Shown: positions 9,070 through 17,317, numbered from the stretch's first letter. The stretch is DNA of 64,000 bases from Streptomyces sp. TLI_235 (GCA_002300355.1 NSGV01000003.1:682001-746000), one strand, 5' to 3'. Numbers and translations: made by a program. The notes: generated by a model from the letters alone, not told the origin.

Positions 9070-9410
9070 GTCCTCTCCACCATGACACGGCCCGGTGTCC
9101 GGCCGCAGCCCACGCTGCCGCCCTCCTCGGGCCCGCATCCAACAGGCGCCTCCGAGCGGAACACCCGGCTTCTACGCAGCCCCTGTCCGGACAAACCATG
9201 GAGCACGGCGGCGGTCAGTGGGAGCCGGCTCCGGCCTTCTTCTGACAGTTCAGAGGTCAGGACACGATCCTTCCAGAGACCGGGCACGCCCGATCGGCTT
9301 GTGGCACTGCAGGCCGGTTCGCCGACGGGGAGGCTCTGCTCCGGCCGCTGGAACAGCCCGCACCCGGCCGGAGACGGTCCGCATCGCCGGGTGGCGCCGT
9401 CCGGTGAGGG

Positions 9411-9878
9411 TCAGCGGGCGCGGATGACGGTGAGCGGCTCGTTGGGGCAGTCGGCGGTGTCGGCCTCGGCCTGGTCGACCGTGAGGCCCCAGCGGGTCCT
9501 GATCGCGGCCGTGGCCGTCGCGAAGCCGGCCAGCACCGCACGGGCGGCGTTCTCTGCGTCCAGGGTGTCGGACTTGCCGTTCATGCGCCGCAGCCGCCGG
9601 TCCGGGCGTCCGGCCTCGACCACCTTGTGGCCGGCCCTGCGCAGGAACGAGGTCAGCGTGGCGCCGTAGGAGCCGGTGCCCTCTATCCCGAATGCCAACA
9701 CGGTGCCGAACGAGGCGGCCCAGTCGGCCAGTTGCTGGAAGCCACCGGTGTCGGTGGGGACGGTCAAGGTGGCCAGGATCCCGCCGATCGTGTCCATCAC
9801 CGCCGCGACGTGCACGTGCTTGTGCGTGTCGACACCGATCACGACATGCCCGGACCTGGGCTGCTCGCTGTGGTGCAC
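9411..9878 (-). pseudogene. IS110-family transposase, N-terminal part only
   Basis: Begins HVVIGVDTHKHVHVAAVMD, the DEDD (RuvC-like) start of IS110/IS116 transposases, with FGIEGTGSYG and a SDTLDAENAA motif carrying the later acidic residues. After about residue 125 the sequence diverges and stops at 9411. The ~250 C-terminal residues, including the Transposase_20 domain with its catalytic serine, are absent. It points away from the intact IS110 gene at 10211. Confidence 0.8.
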
Positions 9879-10025
9879 GGTTGGTCCTTCCGGTCGCTAA
9901 CGTGGGGTTCACGCTGTCGCCGGTCGGACGGACAGGACTGTCCCGGGGACGCTTTGGCGAGTCGGCTCCAGGCTCCTGACTTGTTGAATCGGACCCAGAC
10001 GCGCGGTCTGCAGCCGTAGCGTCCA

Positions 10026-10109
10026 GGGTGTCGGTCGGCACGGGCCCGCAGTGCTCCTCGCCGCCCACGGGCTGGCTCTCTCATAGCGTGCCGCCGCTGG
10101 CCGACACCC
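10026..10109 (+). ncRNA. Structured leader of IS110 transposase, candidate bridge RNA
   Basis: The 5' non-coding region contains nested pairings: GGGTGTCGG (10026-10034) with CCGACACCC (10101-10109), GGCACG (10037-10042) with CGTGCC (10087-10092), and GCCCG (10044-10048) with CGGGC (10068-10072). IS110 elements of the IS621 type are known to encode a bridge RNA in this position. Structure is seen; function is inferred. Confidence 0.35.
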
Positions 10110-10210
10110 GCGCGGTGTGGCTCGACAGAGGCATGGACGTGACACCACTTCAAGTCAGGATGCCCACCGCGGTCCACCTCCCGCCTCATCGAGCGCAAGG
10201 CCGGCTGCCC

Positions 10211-11245
10211 GTGATCCTGATCGGTATCGACCCGCACAAGTCCTCCCACACCGCCGTCGCCGTCGACGCCTCGGGCCACCAGCTGACCAGGCGCCGGTTA
10301 GTCGTCAACGCCGGCACGTTCCGCCAGCTCATGGCCTGGTGCGAGCAGTGGCCCGAGCGCCGCTTCGCCGTCGAGGGCGCCGGCGGACTGGGCCGATCGC
10401 TCGCCCAGCAGCTGGCGGCGGCCGGCGAGGACGTGGTCGACGTGCCGGCCACGCTCTCGGCGCGGGCGCGGATGCTGTCCACCGGCGGCAACCGCAACAC
10501 CGACGAGGCCGACGCCCGCCACGTTGCCCAGGTCGCCCTGTTCCGCCCCGACCTGCGGCAGGTCACCGCCGAGGATCAGACCACGATCCTGCGGCTGCTG
10601 ACCGAGCGCCGCGACGACCTGGTCCACGAACGCACTCGCGTCCTGAACCGGCTGCACGCAGTTTTGCGCGACCTGCTGCCCGGCGGCGTCGCCACCGGCC
10701 TGACCGCAGACAAGGCCGCCGCCGCGATGAAGGGCATCCGCCCCGTCACCGCCACCGACAACTTCCGCCGGGACATAGCCCGTGACCTGCTGGCCGACCT
10801 GCGACGCCTGGACCGCCTCGTCAAGGACAACGAGGTCCAGATGCGCGAGGCGCTGGCCGCCACCCGCACCACGCTCACCAGCCTGCCGGGCCTGGGCACA
10901 GTGCTGGCCGCCAAGGTCCTCGGGCACGTCGGCGACGTCACTCGGTTCCCCTCCGAACACCACTTCGCCAGCTACACCGGCAGCGCACCGCTGGACGCCT
11001 CCAGCGGCAACAACGTCCGCCACCGGCTCAACACCGGCGGCAACCGGGCGCTGAACTCGGTCCTGCACACGATCGCGATCTGCCAGATCCGCGACGGCGG
11101 CCGCGGCCAGGAGTACTACCAGCGCAAGATCGCCGAGGGAAAGACCCCGTCCGAGGCGCGGCGGGCCGTCAAGCGGCTCCTGTCCAACGTCCTCTACCGG
11201 ATCATGAAACGCGACCATCGGACCCAACTCGCCGCAGCCGCTTGA
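10211..11245 (+). CDS. IS110-family transposase (DEDD plus serine type)
   Basis: 344 residues from GTG 10211 (VILIGIDPHKSSHTAVAVD); the frame is open further upstream, with ATG 10160 an alternative. The N-terminal RuvC-like DEDD domain (~3-150) shows D in IGIDPHK, E in FAVEGAGG and the NTDEADARHVA motif. A helical linker follows. The C-terminal Transposase_20 domain (~215-310) has SLPGLGTVLAAKVLG, a PLDASSGN segment with the candidate catalytic serine, and LNTGGNRALNSVL. It appears intact, so the element could be active. Confidence 0.92.
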   Translation: MILIGIDPHKSSHTAVAVDASGHQLTRRRLVVNAGTFRQLMAWCEQWPERRFAVEGAGGLGRSLAQQLAAAGEDVVDVPATLSARARMLSTGGNRNTDEADARHVAQVALFRPDLRQVTAEDQTTILRLLTERRDDLVHERTRVLNRLHAVLRDLLPGGVATGLTADKAAAAMKGIRPVTATDNFRRDIARDLLADLRRLDRLVKDNEVQMREALAATRTTLTSLPGLGTVLAAKVLGHVGDVTRFPSEHHFASYTGSAPLDASSGNNVRHRLNTGGNRALNSVLHTIAICQIRDGGRGQEYYQRKIAEGKTPSEARRAVKRLLSNVLYRIMKRDHRTQLAAAA

Positions 11246-11480
11246 CACACAGAGGCGCTATCAGGTCACGTCCGTCCGGCGGCAGCGCTTGCTGCGTGCC
11301 CGGCCGGGCGGTCGACAGATCAACGCCAGGACACTCATGGGGTCAGTCATAAGCAAGAGTCAGACCGCCTCAGCCGGGGCTACCCGATCCTTTCGGGATC
11401 CGGTGCGAAAAGACTGACAGTCGTAAGCGTCCCCGGCGCTCCCAGCCGACGGCCTGATGCCCTCGATGAGCAGGTGCTCT

Positions 11481-11551
11481 CCCGCAGTGCCCGTCAGGCC
11501 GTGTCCGCATCCAGAGCTGCCCGCGATGCCTGGCGCTCCAACGCCTCCTGA
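11481..11551 (+). pseudogene. 3' fragment duplicated from the 8310-8567 gene
   Basis: DNA encoding ARQAVSASRAARDAWRSNAS and a stop matches the last ~70 bp of the gene at 8310-8567 (ARQAASASSAARDAWRSTPV). Only this tail is present. It lies about 235 bp after the IS110 transposase gene. Confidence 0.6.
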
Positions 11552-11703
11552 ACCAGCGCTCCCGCCGGCTGCCGAACCCTCGCGTGGACCGCCCCCGCGG
11601 TCCAGAAGTGGATCGTCCCGAAGCGAACCTCGAAGAGAGCGCGGCAAAAGATGTCGGCCCTCGTGCCTGGGGCACAGGGCGGTCGCGCAGGTCACGGCCC
11701 GGC

Positions 11704-11938
11704 TCAGGGCAGTGGTACGGCGTGCAGGCAGGTGTGCTGGCCCGCGGCCCGTCGCGGTGGACACCGGGCGGGCCACGTCGCCGGTGATCGCGACCCGGAG
11801 GGCGCCGGCCTCGTCCTGGTAGATCGGTGTGCCGTCGGCCGTCACCTCGCCGGTGGCGTGGACGATGACGACCTCGGGCGGGCCGTGCCGGCCAGGCGGC
11901 CCGGGCATGGTCACCGCGTAGCGTGAGGGCCTGTCCAT
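11704..11938 (-). pseudogene. DUF6296-like protein, frameshifted copy
   Basis: From ATG 11938: MDRPSRYAVTMPGPPGRHGP, a VVIVHATG strand, then TPIYQDEAGALRVAITGDVA, parallel to the gene at 8752-9069. The proper ending (HTCLHAVPLP, stop at 11704) is in another frame, so one indel lies near 11740-11750. The length is one base more than a multiple of three. Confidence 0.55.
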
Positions 11939-11945
11939 GGCCGGC

Positions 11946-12335
11946 TCACCCGCCCGCGCCGGCCACGGGGCGGCACGGACGCTTCCGAACAGGGCGAGGA
12001 CCTCGTTGACGCCGGTTATCTTCAGCAGGCGCCTGGCCTGTGCCGGCAGCGCGGCCAGAGTCAGCTCCACCCCGGCCGCCTCGGCGGCGCCTCGGATCCC
12101 GAGCAACGCGTTCACGGTGGTGGAATCGCAGAACGCCGGGGCCGCCATGTGGACGACCAGCCGCGTGGGGCGATCGGCCACCGCGCGCGTGCTCCAGCGC
12201 CCGGCGCTGGTCCTGGTCGACCTCGCCTGCGAGGTGGAGGAGCTGGGCGCTCCCGCCGGTTCTCGTGGTCGTGATCCGCAGTGGCAATCCGGTGGGGACG
12301 GTGTTCTCGGCTCGCACGCCGTGTCCGGCAGACAT
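11946..12335 (-). pseudogene. STAS-domain anti-sigma factor antagonist, frameshifted
   Basis: SpoIIAA-like protein. Start ATG 12335 (MSAGHGVRAENTVPTG). The first half (ITTTRTGGSAQLLHLAGEVD) and the final stop at 11946 share one frame. The middle, with the phosphoacceptor region AAPAFCDSTTVNALLGIRGA and RRLLKITGVNEVLALFG, is in another frame. The first shift is in a CCGCGCGCG tract near 12181-12190; a compensating shift must lie near 11970. The total length is a multiple of three. The compensating pattern makes read or assembly error a real alternative to pseudogenisation. Confidence 0.65.
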
Positions 12336-12485
12336 GGGCAGCCCCTCCTGGTGATGAGCCTGCTCTGGCCGGGCGGTTTCGTCCAGGGCACCGCGTTGAC
12401 GGAGCGGACACGGAGCGCGCGACGGAGCCTGCAGGAATCTGTCCATAGGCTCCGCCCGCGGCTGCAGGGGAGGTTGCCGGTCCGG

Positions 12486-12833
12486 TCAGCTGTCCGTGGT
12501 GGGCTCCTGGTCGTGCTGGGAGCGGCGGAGTTGTTCGTTGAGGCGTAGGGCTTCTTCGAGTTGGTCTTCGAGGATGACGATGCGGCAGGCGGCTTCGATG
12601 GGGGTGCCCTGGTCGACGAGGTCGCGGGCGCGCATGGCGATGCGTAGTTGGTAGCGGGAGTAGCGGCGGTGGCCGCCGTCGGAGCGCAGTGGGGTGATGA
12701 GGCGGTGTTCGCCGAGTGCTCGCAGGAAGCCGGGGGTGGTGCCGGTCATCTCGGCGGCGCGGCCCATGGTGTAGGCGGGGTAGTCGTCGTCGTCGAGTTT
12801 GTCGGGTGTGTCGGGGCTGGCCGTTGTAGTCAC
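12486..12833 (-). CDS. MerR-like helix-turn-helix regulator
   Basis: 115 residues. The winged-helix DNA-binding domain spans ~20-90: [20 protein letters not shown], then [17 protein letters not shown] (the wing). A short C-terminal helix ([17 protein letters not shown]) probably dimerises. There is no effector-binding domain, so it is one of the small BldC/MerR-like regulators common in Streptomyces. Target unknown. The HTH is clear. Confidence 0.85.
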   Translation of the reverse strand: MTTTASPDTPDKLDDDDYPAYTMGRAAEMTGTTPGFLRALGEHRLITPLRSDGGHRRYSRYQLRIAMRARDLVDQGTPIEAACRIVILEDQLEEALRLNEQLRRSQHDQEPTTDS

Positions 12834-12867
12834 TGCACCTCTCTGGTTCTCGGGGAGAACGCGTCGA

Positions 12868-12900
12868 GGGGCCCCGGCGCCGTGTCGGCTCCGGGGCCCC
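12868..12900. other. Hairpin upstream of the MerR-like gene
   Basis: GGGGCCCCGG (12868-12877) pairs with CCGGGGCCCC (12891-12900), and an inner GCCG/CGGC pair fits in the loop. It lies about 35-67 nt upstream of the regulator start, so it could be a terminator for an unrecognised transcript or a leader structure. Confidence 0.45.
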
Positions 12901-13133
12901 GAAGGGGAACAACACCATCTACCGGCCTTGGCCGGTCCTGTTACTTCCGCACTGCCCCAGGGGAGGGGTGTGCGGGGATCGCGTATGCGTGACCGGAAAC
13001 CACCGTCCTTCGTGTCCTTGAGGGAGGTCTGCGGTGTCCGCCCGGACGAAAAACTGCTACCTCACGGGCCGGGCGATCCTGATGGTGCTTGCACCCTCCA
13101 TTCATCCTCTGTACTGACCTGTCACTTTTCGCA

Positions 13134-13386
13134 CTGCTGGTACTGCACCTGCTGTCGGTGACCGTGACGGCCCACCCGGTCCGGCAACCCAGCCCCGCCG
13201 GCCGTCCCGCGTCTGCGGTGGCCTGGAACCGCACTGCCCGGACCCCTCGACACGCGCGCCCGCAGTCTGGGCGCCTTTGCCGAGGTCCTACCTGTCTTGC
13301 AACTGCTGGTACTGCACTCACTGAACTGCGTACTACGGGTACCGCTGGTGGCGGCCCCTGATACCTGCGGGCCGCCCGGTCCGGCA
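13134..13386. repeat. Diverged direct repeat in a gene-free region
   Basis: CTGCTGGTACTGCAC occurs exactly at 13134-13148 and 13303-13317. A second pair, CCCGGTCCGGCA, occurs at 13175-13186 and 13375-13386, each followed by similar CCAGCCCCG sequence. The surrounding 12834-13667 stretch (about 830 nt) has no convincing gene. Confidence 0.45.
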
Positions 13387-13667
13387 GCCAGCCCCGTCGC
13401 CGTCCTGCACCTGCCTGGCTTCGGAACTCCACTGCCGGACCGAACTGCGAACTTCTGTCCAACAACCCCGGCCAGTTCGTGTCTGGCCGGTATCGCCGAC
13501 TGCTGTCTACGAGAGAAACGTTAGACCCGCCCACGAGCAATGTCTACTCCGGCGCGCATAGATTTTGCCGTGCCCGTGCGTGAGGTGGTCTCCCGCTGCG
13601 CGGCGGCGGCAACCCCCGAGCGGCCGCGCGCCCGAAGAAACGAGCGACACCGCGCAGGGAGACGGCA

Positions 13668-13880
13668 GTGGGACACCCGGCGCCCGTGGCACCGGAGACG
13701 GCCCGGGACGGACAGGCGGCCCTGATCGAGGCGATCACCGAGGCCGTGGGCGACGGTGACGACCGCACCGTCCGTCGGCTGCTGGCCCGCTTCGCCGAAC
13801 TCGCCACCACCGCCGACCTGTACGCCCTGCGCGACGCCCTCGACCCCGCCCGCCCATCCGGCAACCGCGGGCTGAGCTGA
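13668..13880 (+). CDS. Small conserved hypothetical protein
   Basis: 70 residues from GTG 13668, with AGGGAGA upstream. Two predicted amphipathic helices: AALIEAITEAVGDGDDRTV and RRLLARFAELATTADLYALR. Charged, soluble, no membrane segment. Similar short proteins are common in Streptomyces; function unknown. Confidence 0.6.
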   Translation: MGHPAPVAPETARDGQAALIEAITEAVGDGDDRTVRRLLARFAELATTADLYALRDALDPARPSGNRGLS

Positions 13881-14056
13881 CCCTTGCCGACCGGGCCCGC
13901 GACCTGCGCGGCCAGGCGTTCAGGTCGATCCTGCGCCTGACGTCGTGGCCGCTGCGCATGCGCGCTCGTCCTGGCCGGCCGCGGCGACGGGGCGGATGCC
14001 CGCCCGGTGGGTGAGATCCGGCACGGTGCCGGTGACGGCCCGCACCCGGTCCCGGG

Positions 14057-14455
14057 TCACGCCGCGGTGATGAGGTCGGCGCGGCCGAACAGGAGGGCGT
14101 AGCCGCGGGGCAGGTCCGCGAGAAGCCGGTCGGTCAGCCGGTCACCGGCCAGGTCGGCGAGGGCGGCCAGGACGGAGGAGGTGTCCCAGCGGGCGCCGCT
14201 GAGGCTGGTGTTCAGGGTGTGGGCGACGGCTTCGACGAAGGCCGGGGCGGCGACTGGCTCGGGCAGCGGGATCTGCGAGGCGAAGACCGCGCGGGCCAGC
14301 TCCGGCAGGGCCGCGGCGAGGTCGCAGCGGTCCTCACCGGTGAGCTGGCTGCCGAGGACGGCCAGAACAGCGTGCAGGACACGTTCGGCCTCCTCGTCAC
14401 AGGTGTAGCGGCCGAGGGTGCGGACCTGCTGGAGAAGGAGGCGGTACCGGGGCAT
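14057..14455 (-). CDS. DUF2267 family protein
   Basis: 132 residues from ATG 14455 (MPRYRLLLQQVRTLGRYTCD). DUF2267 signature: EEAERVLHAVLAVLGSQL, TGEDRCDLAAALPELARAVF, then a second helical half (PAFVEAVAHTLN) ending DRLLADLPRGYALLFGRADL. Soluble alpha-helical protein of unknown function that often sits beside stress genes. It follows another DUF2267 gene 56 nt upstream, probably in the same transcript. Confidence 0.85.
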   Translation of the reverse strand: MPRYRLLLQQVRTLGRYTCDEEAERVLHAVLAVLGSQLTGEDRCDLAAALPELARAVFASQIPLPEPVAAPAFVEAVAHTLNTSLSGARWDTSSVLAALADLAGDRLTDRLLADLPRGYALLFGRADLITAA

Positions 14456-14510
14456 GGCGGTGGCCTTCCGGAGCTGGGCCGGCCGGGCGGTTGCGGCGGC
14501 GCGGACGGGT

Positions 14511-14915
14511 TCAGGGGCGGTGGCCGGGCTGGGGCCGGCCGAACAGGAGGTCGTAGCCGGGCGGCAGCTGGAGCAGGACACGCTCGGTGAGGTCGTCGCC
14601 GGCGGCGTCGGCCACCGTGGACAGGACGGCGCCGATGTCCCACAGGGCCGTGGTTTCGGTGGCGCCCTCGATCCAGGCCGCGGTCGCGCGCACGAAGCGC
14701 TCGTGGCTGAGCGGTTCGGCGGCGTGCAAGGGGTTGAGCAGGACCAGGGCCATGGTCTCCGGCAGGCGGGCGGCCAGTTCGGCGCGCACGTCGCCGACCA
14801 GGTGGGCACCCAGCAGGGCCAGGACGACCCGGGCGGCCCGCTCGGCCTCCTGCGGGGTGGCGTACTCACCGCGTTCCCGGACCTCCTCCAGGAACGCCTC
14901 CCATCGAAGAGTCAC
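14511..14915 (-). CDS. DUF2267 family protein
   Basis: 134 residues from GTG 14915, preceded by GGAGGGAGAA. The pattern matches the next gene: RWEAFLEEVRERGEYATPQE, RVVLALLGAHLVGDVRAEL, ERFVRATAAWIEGATE, ending LLQLPPGYDLLFGRPQPGHRP. It is also the closest relative of the broken copy at 16840-17091, with near-identical C-termini, so a local duplication has occurred. Confidence 0.85.
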   Translation of the reverse strand: MTLRWEAFLEEVRERGEYATPQEAERAARVVLALLGAHLVGDVRAELAARLPETMALVLLNPLHAAEPLSHERFVRATAAWIEGATETTALWDIGAVLSTVADAAGDDLTERVLLQLPPGYDLLFGRPQPGHRP

Positions 14916-14961
14916 CGCGGTTCTCCCTCCATCCCAAGGGGCCGGTGCGAACGGTGCCCGG

Positions 14962-15253
14962 TCAGGGCTCGACGGCCAGACGCGGGTGCAGACCGGTGAG
15001 CCTGAGCAGCCGGACCACGCAGCGCCCGGCCCCGCCCAGGACCAGGCGGGCACCGCACCGGTCGGCCTGGTTGCGGGCCCGGACCAGGGCGCCCAGGCCC
15101 GCGCAGTCCATGAACGTCACTTCCAACAGATCCAGCACCACCGCCCGGTGCGACTCGAGCGCGGCGGACAGGGCACAGCGCAGCGAGGGCGCGGTGTGAA
15201 TGTCGATCTCGCCGCGCGCGCACCACGAAGGGTTCGTTGCCCTGGCCGTTCAT
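14962..15253 (-). pseudogene. STAS-domain anti-sigma factor antagonist, one frameshift
   Basis: Start ATG 15253 (MNGQGNEPFVVRA). Removing one base from the GC-alternating tract at 15211-15221 gives GEIDIHTAPSLRCALSAALE, then VVLDLLEVTFMDCAGLGALV and ending GLHPRLAVEP. This is a complete STAS fold, but the usual phosphoacceptor Ser/Thr position reads MDCAG (Cys in place of Ser/Thr), so SpoIIAA-type phosphorylation is doubtful. The shift sits in the same kind of repeat as in the other STAS gene (near 12185), so assembly error is possible. Confidence 0.65.
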
Positions 15254-15378
15254 GGCGTTGCCCCGTGTCCGCGGTCGGGGCGGCCCGGGGAGGGCTACCG
15301 CCGGGCGGTGTGTTCCGGCCGCCCCTTCGAGGGGGGAGAGATCAGGGGCGGCGCGGAACGGTTCATGGGAGAAGGGGG

Positions 15379-15813
15379 TCAGGCCCGGATCTGCTTGCGG
15401 TCGCCGCTGTGGCTGATGGCGATCTTGCGGGGCTTGGCCTTCTCCGCGACCGGGATCCTCAGCGTCAGCACGCCGGCGTCGTAGTCGGCGCTGATCCCGG
15501 CGGGGTCGAGGGTGTCGGACAGCATGACCTGGCGGGAGAACACGCCGAGCGGACGCTCGGACAGCTCCCACTTCACATCCTCGCCCTCGTGGCGAGGGCG
15601 GCGCTCGGCCTTGGCGGTCAGCATGTTCCGCTCGACGTCGATGTCGATCGCCTCCGGGTCCACCCCCGGCAAGTCGAAACAGATCACGTACTCGTCGCCC
15701 ACACGGCAGGCGTCCAGCGGCATCGGGGCCGGCCGCGACCACGTACCGGTCGTGCCCAGGAACTGCTGGGTCAGACGGTCCAGCTCGCGGAACGGGTCAG
15801 TGCGCATCAGCAT
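15379..15813 (-). CDS. hsp18: HSP18-type small heat shock protein (Hsp20/alpha-crystallin)
   Basis: 144 residues from ATG 15813, with GGAGG 9 nt upstream. ATP-independent holdase chaperone that forms cytoplasmic oligomers under heat stress. N-terminus MRTDPFRELDRLTQQFLGT; alpha-crystallin domain ~45-135 (YVICFDLPGVDPEAIDIDVE) with the GVLTLRIPV signature near the end. The gene is divergent from rheA, and the intervening DNA has the RheA operator and a matching promoter, so heat induction through RheA derepression is very likely. Confidence 0.93.
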   Translation of the reverse strand: MLMRTDPFRELDRLTQQFLGTTGTWSRPAPMPLDACRVGDEYVICFDLPGVDPEAIDIDVERNMLTAKAERRPRHEGEDVKWELSERPLGVFSRQVMLSDTLDPAGISADYDAGVLTLRIPVAEKAKPRKIAISHSGDRKQIRA

Positions 15814-15864
15814 CGCGAAACACCTCCACAGATCAATGGGAGCCAGTGCGCTTCACCTGAAACC

Positions 15865-15893
15865 GTTCTAACATGTCATCCATCCGATGACAA
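15865..15893 (-). promoter_or_regulatory. hsp18 promoter
   Basis: On the minus strand TTGTCA (15888-15893) and TAGAAC (15865-15870) are separated by exactly 17 bp, a good match to the vegetative sigma consensus. The RheA operator overlaps the -35 element and spacer. Confidence 0.75.
15874..15892. promoter_or_regulatory. RheA operator, inverted repeat TGTCATC-N5-GATGACA
   Basis: A perfect 7-bp inverted repeat with a 5-nt spacer. This is the sequence described for the RheA binding site in the hsp18-rheA intergenic region of Streptomyces albus. Its position over the hsp18 promoter explains repression at normal temperature. Confidence 0.9.
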
Positions 15894-15922
15894 ACCCCTG
15901 AGTCGCCGAAGGAGTGACACCT

Positions 15923-16618
15923 ATGGGTCAACGGCCCGACCCGCCCGCCACCGGCGGCGGCCAACCGACGGGACCGGCGTCCTTCCTCGCCGCCACCGCC
16001 GCGCTCGCCGCCATCGACGACGCCGTCCGCACCGCCCAGAACCCCGGTCCAACCGCAGGCTCCGGCCCCGGCGCACCGGACGAGGGACCGCAGCCCGCCC
16101 TGGCCGCACTGGTGCTGCTGCGCGAACTGCGCACCGAACTCGCCGGCTGGGAAGCCGGCCTCGTCGATGCCGCCCGCGCCGGCGGCGCCACCTGGGCCGA
16201 CCTCGCCCAGCCCATGGGCGTCGCCAGCCGCCAAGCCGCCGAGAACCGCTACCTCCGCCTCAGACCCGCCGGCAGCAGACCCGAGGACGCCGCGACCGGG
16301 GCGGAGCGCGTCAAGGCGGTGCGCGACCACCGGGCCGCGGAGCGCGCCGTCACCGCCTGGGCCCGCCACAACGCCGCCGACCTACGCGTCCTCGCCGCCC
16401 AGATCACCGCCGCGTCCGGTCTCACGCCCCGGGCCCGCCCCGCGCTGACCGCGCTCACCACCGCCCTCGGCGCCCTCGACCCGGCCGACCTGATAGCGCC
16501 ACTCGCCGGCATGCGCCCCCACCTCGCCACCGCCCACCCCGACCTCGCCGCCCGCCTCGACGACCTCACCCGCCACACCGACCGCCTCCGCCATGACAGC
16601 GACCAACGACGCACCTGA
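15923..16618 (+). CDS. rheA: RheA-like HSP18 transcriptional repressor
   Basis: 231 residues from ATG 15923, with GAAGGAG 9 nt upstream. RheA is a thermosensing repressor of hsp18; the length, divergent position and operator all match. The central helical segment TWADLAQPMGVASRQAAENR resembles a helix-turn-helix that could read the operator. The rest is Ala-rich and helical (RAVTAWARHN, LRVLAAQITAASGL). It probably autoregulates, since the operator lies 31-49 bp upstream of its own start. Identity is based on synteny and the operator plus family memory. Confidence 0.8.
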   Translation: MGQRPDPPATGGGQPTGPASFLAATAALAAIDDAVRTAQNPGPTAGSGPGAPDEGPQPALAALVLLRELRTELAGWEAGLVDAARAGGATWADLAQPMGVASRQAAENRYLRLRPAGSRPEDAATGAERVKAVRDHRAAERAVTAWARHNAADLRVLAAQITAASGLTPRARPALTALTTALGALDPADLIAPLAGMRPHLATAHPDLAARLDDLTRHTDRLRHDSDQRRT

Positions 16619-16796
16619 CACCACCGCCGCAGACCGCTGGCAGCACATCGAAGACCGGCTCGCCGCCATCGAACGCCGGATACAGGAACAGAGCAGCACC
16701 GCCATCGCCACCATCGACGCCTGCCTGGCCAGACTCGACGCCCTCCGCCACGACCTGGCCACCGCACGTCTTCCCCGCCCGCACCCCCGGCGGTGA
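16593..16796 (+). CDS. Small coiled-coil protein overlapping rheA
   Basis: 67 residues from ATG 16593, overlapping the rheA 3' end by 26 nt, which suggests translational coupling. The central helix (RWQHIEDRLAAIERRIQEQ, then ATIDACLARLDALRHDLATA) has coiled-coil-like spacing. No known family. It might interact with RheA, but only proximity supports this. Confidence 0.5.
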   Translation: MTATNDAPDTTAADRWQHIEDRLAAIERRIQEQSSTAIATIDACLARLDALRHDLATARLPRPHPRR

Positions 16797-16839
16797 AGAC
16801 GACACACCACCCCCAGACGCCGAACGAAAGGCCCACGTG

Positions 16840-17091
16840 GTCCGGGCCCTGCCCTGGTCCTGCTCAACCCCCTGCTGGCCGCCGAACCGCTCGGGCCGGA
16901 ACGGTTCGTCCGCGCCACCGCCGCCTGGATCGAGGACGCCACCGAACGGACCGCGCTGGGGGACATCGACGCCGTCCTCAGCACAACGGCCGACGCCGCC
17001 GGCGACCGACCTCTCCGGGCGCATCCTGCTCCAACTGCCACCCGATTACGACCTCCTGTTCGGCCGGCCCCAATCCGGCCACCGCCCCTGA
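16840..17091 (+). pseudogene. DUF2267 remnant lacking its N-terminal half
   Basis: The plus strand encodes ALVLLNPLLAAEPLGPERFV then RATAAWIEDATERTALGD, and after a frame change near 17000-17010, RILLQLPPDYDLLFGRPQSG and a stop. It is nearly identical to the C-terminal half of the gene at 14511-14915. It lacks the first ~55 residues. Confidence 0.75.
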
Positions 17092-17208
17092 CCACCCACA
17101 CCTCCCTGGCCGGCCGCGGTTCGAGACGCCCCGAAAGCCGCTGAACTGACGAGGCATCGCCTCCGTTGGCAGGCCGCGACGACGGCTGAAGACCGAGGGC
17201 GGCAGCCA

Positions 17209-17246
17209 GGCCGCCCGAAGGCCGGAACTCCGGCCTTCGGGCGGCC
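17209..17246. terminator. Very strong hairpin, first of two
   Basis: A perfect 17-18-bp stem (GGCCGCCCGAAGGCCGG with its complement) around an AACT loop. It lies between convergent units and could act in both directions. Confidence 0.8.
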
Positions 17247-17266
17247 AAGATGCGATGGGAACATAC

Positions 17267-17303
17267 GTGCGGGGTCCGGGCCGTTTCGGCCCGGACCCCG
17301 CAC
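17267..17303. terminator. Very strong hairpin, second of two, after the csbD-like gene
   Basis: GTGCGGGGTCCGGGCC pairs perfectly with GGCCCGGACCCCGCAC around a 5-nt loop. It begins 14 nt after the CsbD stop (minus strand). Confidence 0.85.
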
Positions 17304-17317
17304 CTCGAGATGTGTAA

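Larger units (their letters stand above)
10026..11245 (+). mobile_element. IS110-family insertion sequence, ends not defined
   Basis: Contains one intact transposase gene and a structured leader. IS110 elements lack terminal inverted repeats, so the ends cannot be fixed by eye; the coordinates cover only the leader structure and the transposase. Confidence 0.6.

Noticed and set aside
12834-13667. Genes or a CRISPR-like array in the repeat-bearing region
   Set aside because: The repeat occurs only twice, spacing is irregular and no frame gives a plausible protein.
14587-16596. 669-codon plus-strand frame
   Set aside because: Antisense to two DUF2267 genes, STAS and hsp18, all with clear family evidence.
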